Below the pieces are notes generated by a model. The model searched no databases. It was not told the DNA's origin and saw only the letters and a program-made list of their open reading frames with translations. The position numbers and the translations under genes are program-made. From Candidatus Gastranaerophilales bacterium (GTDB taxonomy: Bacteria > Cyanobacteriota > Vampirovibrionia > Gastranaerophilales > Gastranaerophilaceae), in NCBI GenBank assembly GCA_944323935.1, contig CALUUJ010000003.1:1-64000 (forward strand): a stretch of 64,000 nucleotides of DNA. The letters run 5' to 3'. Shown one piece after another: positions 18,661-27,617 of the stretch; within the stretch, counting starts at the first letter, position 1; each line of letters starts with the position of its first letter.

Positions 18661-18789
18661 TTAATACCTGTCAAAACGATTGTCAACCTTAACGTGACAC
18701 CAACCCATTCTTTTTTCACTTAAAGAAAACCAATTAGAAAGAAATTCTGTAAAAATAACTAAGAAACTATAAAGTGAACTTCTATTCAT
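18661..18789 (-). CDS. candidate trp leader peptide, 42 aa
   Basis: A short open reading frame upstream of trpB, too small for routine annotation. It starts with ATG after an AAGGGAAG ribosome-binding site, encodes 42 residues, and ends in TAA 38 bases before the attenuator-like hairpin. It contains two Trp codons, at positions 20 (SNWF) and 30 (MGWCHV). Tryptophan is rare in such a short AT-rich peptide, so the content hints at a sensing role. However, the two Trp codons are ten codons apart rather than adjacent, unlike classical TrpL. It could also be a small functional protein. Confidence 0.4.
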   Translation of the reverse strand: MNRSSLYSFLVIFTEFLSNWFSLSEKRMGWCHVKVDNRFDRY

Positions 18790-19048
18790 TATTAACTTCC
18801 CTTTCCTACCATGGATTGTTGTAATATTCTAACTCCAATTTAAAATTTTGGCTAGTCTATTCTTTACATTTTTTAAAAATTTATATAGATATAGACAAAT
18901 ATTAATTTTTATTAAGTTGGTTTCAGGGCCGTTTTCTTTGTATTTATGAGTTTTTAAATCGATATACAAATTTTACATATATTATATATAACAATTTTAT
19001 ATACTGTAATTTTTTTAATATAGTATAAGCTATAAGAGGGATATTAAG

Positions 19049-19471
19049 ATGAGTGTAAATCTTTCAAGCAAACAGAATATAGAACAAATTAATGTAGAAA
19101 CAAATGTCCAAGCACAAGACCAACAAAATATACAAGAATATAATAGAAGCTTGGAATTATACAAAAATACAATGTCAACATTCAATCCGGGCAATAACTG
19201 TGATGAATATGCATCGACATTTTTTCAAAATGCACAATCATTAAAAGAAGAAAGTAAAGCTCGCACTAGTAAAAAAATAAAAGAACCAAGTACAGACCTT
19301 GGAATAGTTGCGAAAGCTGCAGATTGGATTGCAGATATATTAGGTGTGGATTTGGATAAAGAAGAAGACCCGCTAGAATCATTACAAACATATGAAGAAG
19401 TACTGCCGGGAGCTGGCTTTAGCAGAACTACAAAAGAATACCAAATGATGCTAAAAGAACTTCATTTATAA
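19049..19471 (+). CDS. small soluble protein of unknown function, 140 aa
   Basis: I do not recognise this protein. The first 30 residues are Gln/Asn-rich and probably disordered, there is no signal peptide, and the middle is charged (KARTSKKIKE). A short conserved-looking block LGIVAKAADWIADILGVDLDKEEDP lies in the C-terminal half. The ATG follows an AGAGGG site and a TATAAG-like -10 region. It is a single-gene unit closed by a perfect terminator, so it is probably expressed. Its architecture resembles other lineage-specific proteins in this window. Confidence 0.7.
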   Translation: MSVNLSSKQNIEQINVETNVQAQDQQNIQEYNRSLELYKNTMSTFNPGNNCDEYASTFFQNAQSLKEESKARTSKKIKEPSTDLGIVAKAADWIADILGVDLDKEEDPLESLQTYEEVLPGAGFSRTTKEYQMMLKELHL

Positions 19472-19480
19472 TAAGTAATC

Positions 19481-19510
19481 AAAAAGATAACCAATATCGG
19501 TTATCTTTTT
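19481..19510. terminator. bidirectional terminator
   Basis: A perfect 12-bp stem (19481-19492 with 19499-19510), AAAAAGATAACC/GGTTATCTTTTT, separates the 140-residue protein gene from the convergent hydrolase gene. Confidence 0.85.
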
Positions 19511-19522
19511 TATAGAGAAGAT

Positions 19523-20335
19523 TTACATATTTCTTATTTTTTCAAGAAAATTAATTATAATAGGGAGAGAATTTTCATAATCATTATGATCATCTCCTTT
19601 TACTAAAAAGAATTCTGCATCATTTGATTTTTTATTATTTTTGATTGCTTGTTCATAAGGAATCATAGAATCATCAATTGAATGTACAATCAATAATGGT
19701 TCTGTAATTTTATCTATTCTTGAGTAATTATCAAATTTTTGTATAAATGGAACAAAATAAACAATGTTTTGCAACCAATCCTTTTTAGTTACTCTTTTTA
19801 ATGTTGCTTTACCCATATCTTTAGTATTGGTAAAAGTGGATTGTAATATTACAGCCTTAAAATCATTTTCTGTTGCTATTTGTGATGTAACACCACCACC
19901 TATAGACAATCCCCATAAAATTATATTCTCTGATTTTATATTCTTTTCATTGTTTAAAAAATTAAGAGCAGATCTTGCATCTTTATATAATCCTTTTTCA
20001 AAAGGAAAACCTTCACTTTTACCATAGCCTCTATAATCGTATATAAAAGCACCATAACCCATATTAGTAACAGGTATAAGCATATCGAAGAAATAGCTTA
20101 TATTTCCACCATTTCCGTGTGAAAACAGTATTGTTGGATATTCTTTATTTTTAGGAGGAATATACCACGCATTTAGTTTTTTACCATCAATTGTTTCAAA
20201 ATAAACATTTTCATGTGGGTATTTTGTTTCATAAACTTCTTTCGAAGGGAAATAAATATTATTTGTACATAAAAATAAAATAATATAACAGCCTATTATT
20301 ATTGATAAAAAGATTCTTTTCCAGCTCATCTTCAT
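19523..20335 (-). CDS. membrane-anchored alpha/beta hydrolase
   Basis: The 270-residue protein has an N-terminal hydrophobic segment (about 8-23) that would anchor it in the membrane or act as a signal, then an alpha/beta-hydrolase fold. The oxyanion region is LFSHGNGGN, the nucleophile is S144 in GLSIGGG, the acid is D221 or D222 in VHSIDDSMIP, and the catalytic His is H250 in KGDDHNDY. The YDYRGYGKSEG block is typical of the BEM46/YfhR-like branch, whose substrates are generally unknown esters or lipids. The ATG has GAGG five bases upstream. It is monocistronic. Confidence 0.85.
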   Translation of the reverse strand: MKMSWKRIFLSIIIGCYIILFLCTNNIYFPSKEVYETKYPHENVYFETIDGKKLNAWYIPPKNKEYPTILFSHGNGGNISYFFDMLIPVTNMGYGAFIYDYRGYGKSEGFPFEKGLYKDARSALNFLNNEKNIKSENIILWGLSIGGGVTSQIATENDFKAVILQSTFTNTKDMGKATLKRVTKKDWLQNIVYFVPFIQKFDNYSRIDKITEPLLIVHSIDDSMIPYEQAIKNNKKSNDAEFFLVKGDDHNDYENSLPIIINFLEKIRNM

Positions 20336-20454
20336 AATAACCTCATTCCACTTAATAATATAAATTTAACAAATTTCATTTACAGAAATTTAATAAATTT
20401 ATTAATTTTCTTTTAATTGATATTATTTTAATTAAAGAAAGCGAGGAAAGAACA

Positions 20455-21438
20455 ATGTTTGAATCATACTATTGTGAGAAATTGGAAAAAACTCTACATT
20501 TTTTGCCTGATGGAGTAAAATTTTGTTGCAGCTGCGCAGAAGGAGCCGGAATCAAAATAAGTGATTTTTCAAAATTCAACAAAGAAGATATTATTAAAGC
20601 AAAGAAAAAATATATAGAATTTCTAAAAAAAGGACAACTTCCAAAAGAATGTAGCGGATGCATAGAATATAAAAAAAGAAGCATTAAACAAAGAATAAAA
20701 GAATTTTTTGAAAAACCTGTTGAAACAAAAGTTTCACATATAATAGTCGATCACTTTAAACAATGCGATTGTAACTGTTCTTATTGTTCACAGAAAAAAT
20801 TTTTTCCATCAAGAACTCAAAATTATGAATTATTACCAATTATTCAAGAGTTATATGAACAAAAAATGATTGACTTAGAGAACCTGAAAGTAGAATTTCA
20901 GGGTGGGAATATATCAGAACTTAAAGAATTTGAACTGTTAATGAGAGAATTTTATGCTCATAACTGTGATGACTTTGTTATTTTAATGAATGCAATCAAA
21001 TATATTCCAATACTTGAAAAAATCGGAAATAATTGGAAAAGTCATATTTGTATTTCTTTAGATGCAGGTACGAGAGAAACCTTCAAAAAAATAAAGAATA
21101 TAGATGCATTTGATCAAGTTATTGATAACGTAAAAAAACTTAAACAGAAATCAAGCGCTCAAATTTCATTAAAATATATAATAATAAACGGTGTAAATGA
21201 TAATAAAGAAGAATTAGAAAAGTTTCTAAATATTGCCAAAGAAATAGGAAATATCCAGCCTGTACATTTGGAAATTGATTACAACAATACTCTTCTTTCA
21301 AAAGGAATAAAGTTTGAAGTACCAAAACACTATTATGAATTATTCAAAATTGCAGAAAATTATTGTAAAGAAAATGATTTAGGATACAAAGTATTTCCGT
21401 ACACTCAACACATTTTAGACCAAGGTTACAGCATATAA
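20455..21438 (+). CDS. radical SAM protein with N-terminal cysteine cluster
   Basis: The 327-residue protein has the radical SAM CX3CX2C motif at C104-C108-C111 (QCDCNCSYC, with an extra C106), followed by a glycine-rich EFQGGNISE and the SLDAGTRETFKKIK segment typical of SPASM-type enzymes. Unusually, the accessory cysteines are in front of the core: C24, C25 and C27 (KFCCSCAEG) and C66/C69 (KECSGC), a SPASM- or twitch-like arrangement that normally follows the radical SAM domain. The substrate is unknown. A GAGG site precedes the ATG. It stands alone before tpiA. Confidence 0.82.
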   Translation: MFESYYCEKLEKTLHFLPDGVKFCCSCAEGAGIKISDFSKFNKEDIIKAKKKYIEFLKKGQLPKECSGCIEYKKRSIKQRIKEFFEKPVETKVSHIIVDHFKQCDCNCSYCSQKKFFPSRTQNYELLPIIQELYEQKMIDLENLKVEFQGGNISELKEFELLMREFYAHNCDDFVILMNAIKYIPILEKIGNNWKSHICISLDAGTRETFKKIKNIDAFDQVIDNVKKLKQKSSAQISLKYIIINGVNDNKEELEKFLNIAKEIGNIQPVHLEIDYNNTLLSKGIKFEVPKHYYELFKIAENYCKENDLGYKVFPYTQHILDQGYSI

Positions 21439-21504
21439 CTTGATAAAAAAATGTGTTTTAACTAATATCTACATGTTAAATTACAAAGGAAAGAAGGTAG
21501 AATT

Positions 21505-22281
21505 ATGTCAAGAAGACCTGTAATTGCCGGTAACTGGAAAATGCACAATTTACAAAAAGAAGCGGCAGACTTAACTAACGGAATAATGCAAGAACTAAAA
21601 GCAGAAGACAAAGCTGCACTTCCTGAAGTTATTATTGCTCCTACATTCACAGCATTATATGCTGCAAACAAAGCTTTAACAGACTGTGGTTGCGGAAAAG
21701 TAAAATTAGCAGCACAAAACTGTTACTATGAAACAAAAGGTGCATTCACAGGAGAATGTTCTGTAGAAATGTTAAAAGATGCAGGATGTGAATATATTAT
21801 CATAGGACACTCTGAAAGAAGAGAATACTTTGGTGAAACAGATGAAATGGTAAATAAAAAAGCAAAAGCAATTTTAGCTAACGGTTTAATTCCGATTATA
21901 TGTTGCGGTGAATCTTTAGAACAAAGAGAAGCTGGTGTTACAGACTACCATATCGCATCTCAAATCACAAAAGCATTAAGAGATTTAACTGCAGAAGAAG
22001 TTGCAAAATCAATTATTGCATATGAACCTATATGGGCTATAGGAACAGGTAAAACTTGTGATTCAACAGAAGCAAACAGAGTTATTGCGATGATTAGAAA
22101 TGTTGTAAAAGGTTTATATGATGCAAATACTGCAAATGCTATAAGAATTTTATATGGCGGTAGTGTTAAACCAGCTACAATCAAAGAACAAATGGCTCAA
22201 TCAGATATCGATGGAGCTTTAGTTGGCGGTGCAAGTTTAACTGCAGACAGTTTTGCTCAAATTGTTAAAGGTGCTATGTAA
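21505..22281 (+). CDS. tpiA: triosephosphate isomerase
   Basis: TpiA interconverts dihydroxyacetone phosphate and glyceraldehyde 3-phosphate in glycolysis. The 258-residue barrel has the catalytic triad region in full: K12 in AGNWKMHN, H102 in GHSERREYFGE, and E174 in AYEPIWAIGTGK, plus the phosphate-binding LYGGSVKP. The ATG follows an AAGGAAAGAAGG ribosome-binding region. A strong terminator follows, so it is a single-gene transcript or ends the one begun by the radical SAM gene. Confidence 0.98.
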   Translation: MSRRPVIAGNWKMHNLQKEAADLTNGIMQELKAEDKAALPEVIIAPTFTALYAANKALTDCGCGKVKLAAQNCYYETKGAFTGECSVEMLKDAGCEYIIIGHSERREYFGETDEMVNKKAKAILANGLIPIICCGESLEQREAGVTDYHIASQITKALRDLTAEEVAKSIIAYEPIWAIGTGKTCDSTEANRVIAMIRNVVKGLYDANTANAIRILYGGSVKPATIKEQMAQSDIDGALVGGASLTADSFAQIVKGAM

Positions 22282-22296
22282 TAGATAAAAGAAAGA

Positions 22297-22331
22297 AAAA
22301 AACTCTTAATTGTCGTAATTAAGAGTTTTTT
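22297..22331. terminator. terminator after tpiA
   Basis: A 15-bp perfect stem (22297-22311 with 22317-22331), AAAAAACTCTTAATT and its complement, is followed by more T residues. It lies between tpiA and a convergent gene. Confidence 0.9.
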
Positions 22332-22354
22332 TTTGCTTATTTTGTTAAAATTTT

Positions 22355-23431
22355 CTAGATTCTAAAAGAAGTAGATAATTTTAATCTTTGTTTAATTGAT
22401 GAATTATTCGTATATTGATTAGTAGCATAAATCTCAATTTCCAAATTATTTTTACTTTTTATTGGTTTATATGTTAGTACTATTTCATCCTGCATAGTAT
22501 TTTGAGAAACATTTCTAATAAATCTTGTTTTTAAATACAATGAATCTGAGATTTTAAATTCAGGAATAAAATACAGGCTTGTATCACAATTCTGAGCATT
22601 AGAGAATCTGCTCTGACCAACTTGAGCATTTAACTTTAGACGTTTAAAGGTGTATTCAATAAACCCACCGCCTGTATTTTTATTATCAGCTTGAGCTTCA
22701 TTTGAATAATAAGCACCACCAATAACAATGCTTCCTATATTTTTAGGAAGAAATATAGAATTTGAAGATAAAATAGCTCCACCTGAAGCTGCATGATTAT
22801 AAGAAGAAGAGAAAGAACCTACAGACAAATTTAGAGAATCACCTTTATAAGATATTATTGAACCAGTATTATAAGTTGATTCGTTAGCCCTAACAAATAA
22901 AACAGAAGGACCATTGGCATCAAATAAAAATGTTTGTCCCAATTGTGCAGAAATTGAGTTCCCAACATTTGCAGATATTTTAGATGAGTTAACAACACCC
23001 GGTATTGGAGCCATATGTCTTGCATCATTTAAAAAAGCTTGTGAAAATGATTTTGAACTATCCCAAATCATATTTTCTGCTTTTATTTCTTGTTCCAGCC
23101 TATATTGAGTTTCATTCACTTTTAACTTAAAAATTCTATCACTATTAACTTCATCTAAAGCTGTATCATCGATATCGTCCAGCTTTAATTCAACAGAATT
23201 TTCTTCATATCTTTTTGCAATATCTATTATTGCTTCATCTTCAAAACTATCTTCTTGTATTACTTTTTCTTTGGCTGCATCTTCTGTTTTATCATTTATT
23301 TCTAAAGTTTCAACATATCGTCCCAGCTCAATAAAGCTCTGTGATTTAATATCAAGTTTTTCATTTTCTTTAGCAAAAACCGGACTTATAATAAAACTAA
23401 ATATAATTATTCCAAGCAATATCTTATTCAT
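22355..23431 (-). CDS. secreted beta-rich protein, probable outer-membrane barrel
   Basis: I do not recognise this 358-residue protein. It has a clear Sec signal peptide (cleavage after SPVFA, about residue 20), then an acidic, low-complexity region to about residue 110 rich in Glu and Asp. From about 140 to the end it has alternating hydrophobic/polar strands with many Gly, Ser and aromatic residues (for example GSIVIGGAYYSNEAQ and KLNAQVGQSRFSNAQ) and ends in a strand, LKLSTSFRI. This is the look of an outer-membrane barrel, consistent with a diderm. It is a single gene facing the tpiA terminator. Confidence 0.72.
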   Translation of the reverse strand: MNKILLGIIIFSFIISPVFAKENEKLDIKSQSFIELGRYVETLEINDKTEDAAKEKVIQEDSFEDEAIIDIAKRYEENSVELKLDDIDDTALDEVNSDRIFKLKVNETQYRLEQEIKAENMIWDSSKSFSQAFLNDARHMAPIPGVVNSSKISANVGNSISAQLGQTFLFDANGPSVLFVRANESTYNTGSIISYKGDSLNLSVGSFSSSYNHAASGGAILSSNSIFLPKNIGSIVIGGAYYSNEAQADNKNTGGGFIEYTFKRLKLNAQVGQSRFSNAQNCDTSLYFIPEFKISDSLYLKTRFIRNVSQNTMQDEIVLTYKPIKSKNNLEIEIYATNQYTNNSSIKQRLKLSTSFRI

Positions 23432-23730
23432 AATATAATTCTGAATTAAAAAAAATTTTTGTTCAATCGACTAAATAAAGAATATTTGACTTTAATAGAA
23501 AAAAGTATTTGAATAATAAAAGTAAGAAATCAATAAAATATACCTAAAACGTATATAATATATTAAGTTTTGTAAATATAGATATTTTTTATTATTTTTC
23601 TTGTTTCACAAGCATTTGAGACATATATAGAATTGATTTTTTATAAAAAAAATATATATTTTTAAATTAACTAGCAAAAAATTTTAATAACACGGTTTAA
23701 AATAAATTGCGAATGAACACGGAGATAAAA
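23432..23730. other. AT-rich divergent intergenic region
   Basis: This stretch of 299 bases separates two divergent genes. A TATAAT at 23554-23559 on the plus strand could be a -10 element for the gene at 23731, but the -35 is poor. Runs of A and T dominate and no hairpin with a T tail, tRNA or further open frame is convincing. Confidence 0.4.
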
Positions 23731-24117
23731 ATGGCTGAAATAAATAATAATATTCCAAAATTTGGATATAACATAGAAAAAATAGATAGTAATAAAAATA
23801 AAACACCTGATATAATTCAATCTGAAGCACAAGCAGGATTTGAAGAACAATCATATGTGCCTGATACAGGAGTACTTGGACGTTCTCAAATAAAAAATCC
23901 CAAAGGAGCTGATGTAACAAGAAGCGTCGATGAAGCAATTACATTATGTGAAAAATATCCACAAATAGCAGAATGCGGCGATGATTTTTTTGATGTTTTA
24001 TATGAACAATTCATAGCAGATGGGATGGAGCCTGCAGAAGCATATACAAAAGCTTCTATGGCAATGGAAGAATTCGTTGAGATAGGTAAAGCTCAATTAG
24101 CTAAAAATCTTGATTAG
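23731..24117 (+). CDS. small protein with N-terminal PKFG motif, 128 aa
   Basis: I do not recognise this protein. It begins MAEINNNIPKFGYNIEK, a short Asn-rich disordered start carrying a Pro-Lys-Phe-Gly motif similar to other unknown proteins in the window. The middle (about 15-60) is polar; the end (about 65-128) is helical and acidic (DEAITLCEKYPQIAEC, MEPAEAYTKASMAMEEF). No signal peptide. The ATG at 23731 has GGAG eight bases upstream; an open TTG start 24 bases earlier is not supported. A short hairpin follows before pyrF. Confidence 0.7.
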   Translation: MAEINNNIPKFGYNIEKIDSNKNKTPDIIQSEAQAGFEEQSYVPDTGVLGRSQIKNPKGADVTRSVDEAITLCEKYPQIAECGDDFFDVLYEQFIADGMEPAEAYTKASMAMEEFVEIGKAQLAKNLD

Positions 24118-24127
24118 TTAGTCTAAT

Positions 24128-24147
24128 AGTGCTAACATATTAGCATT
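24128..24147 (+). terminator. weak hairpin between the 128-aa gene and pyrF
   Basis: An 8-bp stem with one G-U pair (AGTGCTAA/TTAGCATT, four-base loop) is followed by an interrupted T stretch. It may attenuate transcription into pyrF or be incidental. Confidence 0.35.
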
Positions 24148-24170
24148 GTTCCATTTTTTGAAAGAGTCAT

Positions 24171-24914
24171 ATGAAACGAATCAGACCCGTTGAGGCAAGG
24201 GATAGAATAATTCTTGCACTTGATGTTGACACCATTGAAGATGTCATAAAATATGTTGATTTATTGAAAGAGTATGTAGGCTATTTCAAAGTTGGTTTGC
24301 CTTTATTTATATCTTGCGGTTTTGAAGCAATAGATGTAATAAAAGAGCATGGCGGCAAAGTATATTTTGACGGCAAATTTCAAGACATACCAAATACAAC
24401 TGCAAAAGCAAGTATAAATTTAATGAAAAAAGGAATTGATTTTTTTAACATAAGTTCAACCGGCGGTTCAAAGATGTTAACAAGCACAATTATAGAGTGC
24501 AATAACTATGCAAAAAGGAACAATATGGAACCTCCAACTATATTAGCAGTAACACTTCTTTCGAGTTTTGGACAAAAAACACTGACTAATGAACTGGGAA
24601 TAGAGATGAATATTTCATCTTATGTCTTAAAACTTTCACAAATTGCAAAAGAAGCTGGATTATCTGGTGTTGTAGCCCCAGATACAGATGCTGCCCAAAT
24701 AAAGAAAGAATTAGGTGAAGATTTTATAGTTGTATGTCCAGCAGTTAGACCAACTTGGGCAATAGTAAACGATCAAATAAGAATTGTCTCTCCTACAGAT
24801 GCAATAAAAGCCGGAGCAGATTACATAATCATAGGCAGACCGATAACAAAAGCAGCAGATCCGACTGCTGCAGCAAAACTTGTCATCGCAGAAATTGAAG
24901 AAGCACTTAAATAA
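24171..24914 (+). CDS. pyrF: orotidine 5'-phosphate decarboxylase
   Basis: PyrF makes UMP from OMP in the last step of pyrimidine synthesis. The 247-residue barrel shows LALDVD near the start, GYFKVGLPLF, the catalytic charge network D67-x-K69-x-x-D72 in DGKFQDIPNTT, and the C-terminal phosphate-binding AGADYIIIGRPITKAADP. This is the short type I enzyme. It precedes ald by 14 bases and may be co-transcribed with it. No other pyr gene is in the window. Confidence 0.95.
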   Translation: MKRIRPVEARDRIILALDVDTIEDVIKYVDLLKEYVGYFKVGLPLFISCGFEAIDVIKEHGGKVYFDGKFQDIPNTTAKASINLMKKGIDFFNISSTGGSKMLTSTIIECNNYAKRNNMEPPTILAVTLLSSFGQKTLTNELGIEMNISSYVLKLSQIAKEAGLSGVVAPDTDAAQIKKELGEDFIVVCPAVRPTWAIVNDQIRIVSPTDAIKAGADYIIIGRPITKAADPTAAAKLVIAEIEEALK

Positions 24915-24928
24915 AAAGGAATAAATAT

Positions 24929-26050
24929 ATGATTATTGGTGTACCCAAAGAAATAAAAGTTAGAGAAGATAGAGTTGCCATAGCTCCACAAGGTGTTAAA
25001 TTTTTATGTAAAGATGGACACAAGGTATTAATAGAGAAATCAGCCGGTATTAGCAGCGGATTTTTGGATGAGGAATATATAAAAGAAGGTGCATTAATTT
25101 GTGATTCGCCTGAAGATGTTTATTCTAAATCAGACATCATATTAAAAGTGAAAGAACCACAGCCATCGGAATATAAATTATTAAAGAAAAACCAAGTTTT
25201 GTTTACTTATCTTCATCTTGCTGTTGAAAAAGCTCTGACAAGGGAGTTAATAAATAAAAAAATTACAAGTATTGCATATGAAACCATTCAAACAGCTGAC
25301 GGAAGATTGCCCCTATTAATACCAATGAGCGAAGTTGCAGGTAAAATGTCAATACAAATAGCTGCAAATTTATTAGAAAACAGAAATAATGGTGCGGGTA
25401 TTCTTCTTGGTGGTATAGCGGGGGTACCGGCAGGAAAAGTTCTTATTGTAGGAGCTGGAAATGTTGGTATTAATGCCGCAAAAATAGCAACAGGAATGGG
25501 GGCGAACGTAAGTATTGTTGATATTGATATAGATAAACTTAGAATTATTGATGATATGTTTGGCTCAAAAGTAAAAACATATGTATCTACCGAAGCAAAT
25601 TTAAAAGAACTAGTAAAAGATACCGATGTACTAATTGGTGCAGTTCTAATACCCGGATATAAGGCACCATGCATAATTACTGAAGAAATGGTAAAAAGCA
25701 TGCATAAAGGATCTGTAATAGTCGATGTATCTATTGACCAAGGTGGAATTGTGGAAACAATGGATAGGATTACGACACATGACAATCCGGTATTTGAGAA
25801 ATACGGGGTTCTTCATTACAGCGTTGCCAATATTCCTGGAAGTGTAGCTAGAACATCAACAATAGCTCTGACAAATGAAAATATAAAATATGTAAGAGAA
25901 TTGGCTACTGATGGTATGATTGAAGCATTAAAAAAAGATAAAGCTTTAGCAAAAGGTGTTAATACTTTTAATGGGAAACTAACAAATAAAGGTGTTGCTG
26001 AAGCATTGAACTTAGAATTTACAGAGTTGCCCAGTCTTATAGGTTTTTAG
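24929..26050 (+). CDS. ald: alanine dehydrogenase
   Basis: Ald interconverts alanine and pyruvate with NAD. The 373-residue protein opens with the family signature MIIGVPKEIKVREDRVA, has substrate-binding residues in KVKEPQPSEY and FTYLHLA, and the NAD-binding Rossmann motif VLIVGAGNVGINAAKIA near 175. The C-terminal VANIPGSVARTSTIALTN is also typical. It links nitrogen metabolism to the pyruvate pool oxidised by PFOR. It follows pyrF by 14 bases, and its 3' end overlaps the convergent radical SAM gene by 14 bases. Confidence 0.96.
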   Translation: MIIGVPKEIKVREDRVAIAPQGVKFLCKDGHKVLIEKSAGISSGFLDEEYIKEGALICDSPEDVYSKSDIILKVKEPQPSEYKLLKKNQVLFTYLHLAVEKALTRELINKKITSIAYETIQTADGRLPLLIPMSEVAGKMSIQIAANLLENRNNGAGILLGGIAGVPAGKVLIVGAGNVGINAAKIATGMGANVSIVDIDIDKLRIIDDMFGSKVKTYVSTEANLKELVKDTDVLIGAVLIPGYKAPCIITEEMVKSMHKGSVIVDVSIDQGGIVETMDRITTHDNPVFEKYGVLHYSVANIPGSVARTSTIALTNENIKYVRELATDGMIEALKKDKALAKGVNTFNGKLTNKGVAEALNLEFTELPSLIGF

Positions 26051-27113
26051 GAATCAAATCACAACACATTTGACAAGCATTAAAAACTTTTGCTCTATAT
26101 AAATTTTTTCTAAAGCACTTAAATTTTACCGTGTTAATTGCCTCTTTAAGTTTCATCTCTTTTAAACTGGCAACTCTGTAAGATAAGCAAGGATATATAT
26201 CACCCTCCGGATTAATATAAATACTTGTCATCGGTATTTTACAAGGGTAATATAATTCTGTAATATTCTCATTTCTATAACAAAAAAATTTTTTTATTTT
26301 ATCTTCATCACCGATCGCCTTAAATCTCGGAGCATACCTTAATATAGTTTTTGAATTTTTTGCCAAAGTTTCAAGTTCTTTATATATTTCAATAAAATGC
26401 TCCAAGTTAAAATAAAGTTCAACCGGATATTCTTTCAAATAAAATTCTTCAGTGAATTCATCCCATAATTTTGAGTTTTGACGCAGTGGCTGTTTTCTCA
26501 AAAATGTTAAAGAAAAAAATTGTGCATTCAAACGTATAGCTTCTTTATACAATAGAGGTAAATCATCAAGATTATTTTCCAGAATACAAGTTTTAATATC
26601 CAACATAGGTTTTGATTTATCTTGACGTTTAGAATTAAAAAACTCAATATTATTTATAACTTTATCCCACAAACCATCAAAATTTCTATTTACATCATGA
26701 TTTTTGCCATAACCATCTAATGAAACAGAAAGAAGTAATAATTTATTTTTTATAAAAGAATCTATTATTTCTTCATTCAAAGCCAAACCGTTCGAAATCA
26801 AAGAAATTTTTCTAAATTTCTGAGAAGCTTTTTCATAAATTTTCAGAAAATCTTTTTTTAAAATAACTTCTCCTGCAACAAAAGAAAGCAAAGAAAAAGG
26901 AGGAATTTGATTAATAACAGATAACCACTCTTGAGTATTTAACTCATTTTTATGTCTATCTTCAGTAATATAACAGAATGGACATTTCAGATTACAATTA
27001 TAGGTTAATTCCAATATATAACGCATTGGTAATAGCACTTTCCCTGTTTTATCAGAATATGCATATATAGCATACAATTGCCTAATAAAATCAAACAAAA
27101 AACTGTAATCCAT
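26037..27113 (-). CDS. radical SAM/SPASM domain protein
   Basis: The 358-residue protein has the CX3CX2C motif at C40-C44-C47 (CNLKCPFC), a glycine-containing FVAGEVILKKDF segment, and LSVSLDGYGKNHDVNR, typical of SPASM enzymes. A C-terminal auxiliary cluster region is clear: CYRN, YYPCKIP, GDIYPCLSYR, and CQMCCDL. Such enzymes modify peptides or small proteins; no precursor peptide is evident on the same strand. A small gene lies divergently upstream. The stop overlaps ald by 14 bases in convergent orientation, so no terminator separates the two. Confidence 0.85.
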   Translation of the reverse strand: MDYSFLFDFIRQLYAIYAYSDKTGKVLLPMRYILELTYNCNLKCPFCYITEDRHKNELNTQEWLSVINQIPPFSLLSFVAGEVILKKDFLKIYEKASQKFRKISLISNGLALNEEIIDSFIKNKLLLLSVSLDGYGKNHDVNRNFDGLWDKVINNIEFFNSKRQDKSKPMLDIKTCILENNLDDLPLLYKEAIRLNAQFFSLTFLRKQPLRQNSKLWDEFTEEFYLKEYPVELYFNLEHFIEIYKELETLAKNSKTILRYAPRFKAIGDEDKIKKFFCYRNENITELYYPCKIPMTSIYINPEGDIYPCLSYRVASLKEMKLKEAINTVKFKCFRKNLYRAKVFNACQMCCDLIPKNL

Positions 27114-27263
27114 AAAAGTAATTATTGCCTCCTATCATATAATACATAAAAATTTTCTTGTTAACAAAATTTAACTTACAAAAAATAAAAGCGCAATTTT
27201 GACAGATAGAAAATTTTTATATAAATATAAGGAAAAATAGTTAAGACACAGGGGATGAAGCTT

Positions 27264-27518
27264 ATGGCTGTCGGAGCAAAAGATAAAATTGACAGGGAAT
27301 TAGTTAAAAAATATGCAAAATTAAAAATGGATAATCCCGAAACAACTAAGTTGGTAGATTCACAGAAAATGTTATCAGCAATGAATGACTATGCTGCAAT
27401 GCAGAGAAATATGCTTGATATGAATTCAAAATTAAAAGACATTTGTTCAAATGTAACATCAAAATCTGTTGTTTACTTAAAACTTAATTTCAATCCGCCA
27501 AGAGCAAGAAAACAATAA
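27264..27518 (+). CDS. small helical protein of unknown function, 84 aa
   Basis: I do not recognise this protein. It is basic and largely helical (DRELVKKYAKLKMDN, QKMLSAMNDYAAMQRN) with one Cys near residue 62 and a basic tail PPRARKQ. The ATG at 27264 has AGGGG nine bases upstream; an ATG three codons earlier is too close to that site. It lies divergent to a radical SAM/SPASM gene and upstream of maf. It lacks a recognisable leader-core layout, so there is little reason to call it a modified peptide precursor. Confidence 0.62.
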   Translation: MAVGAKDKIDRELVKKYAKLKMDNPETTKLVDSQKMLSAMNDYAAMQRNMLDMNSKLKDICSNVTSKSVVYLKLNFNPPRARKQ

Positions 27519-27617
27519 ATTGTAAATAATTTGAAAATAAAGTCTTGGTATATATCAAAATGATTAACTTTTAATTACAATGTAATATGAAAGTTAATCA
27601 TTATAGTATGGGTAAAT

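Noticed and set aside
18661..18789. T-box leader for trpB
   Set aside because: A GGGTTGGTGTCACG stretch on the minus strand vaguely recalls the T-box sequence, but it has an extra base and mismatches, lies inside a plausible reading frame, and no specifier stem or antiterminator could be drawn.
27264..27518. RiPP precursor for the neighbouring SPASM enzyme
   Set aside because: The protein lacks a leader/core boundary, a Cys- or Gly-rich core and shared orientation with the enzyme; kept only as an untested association.
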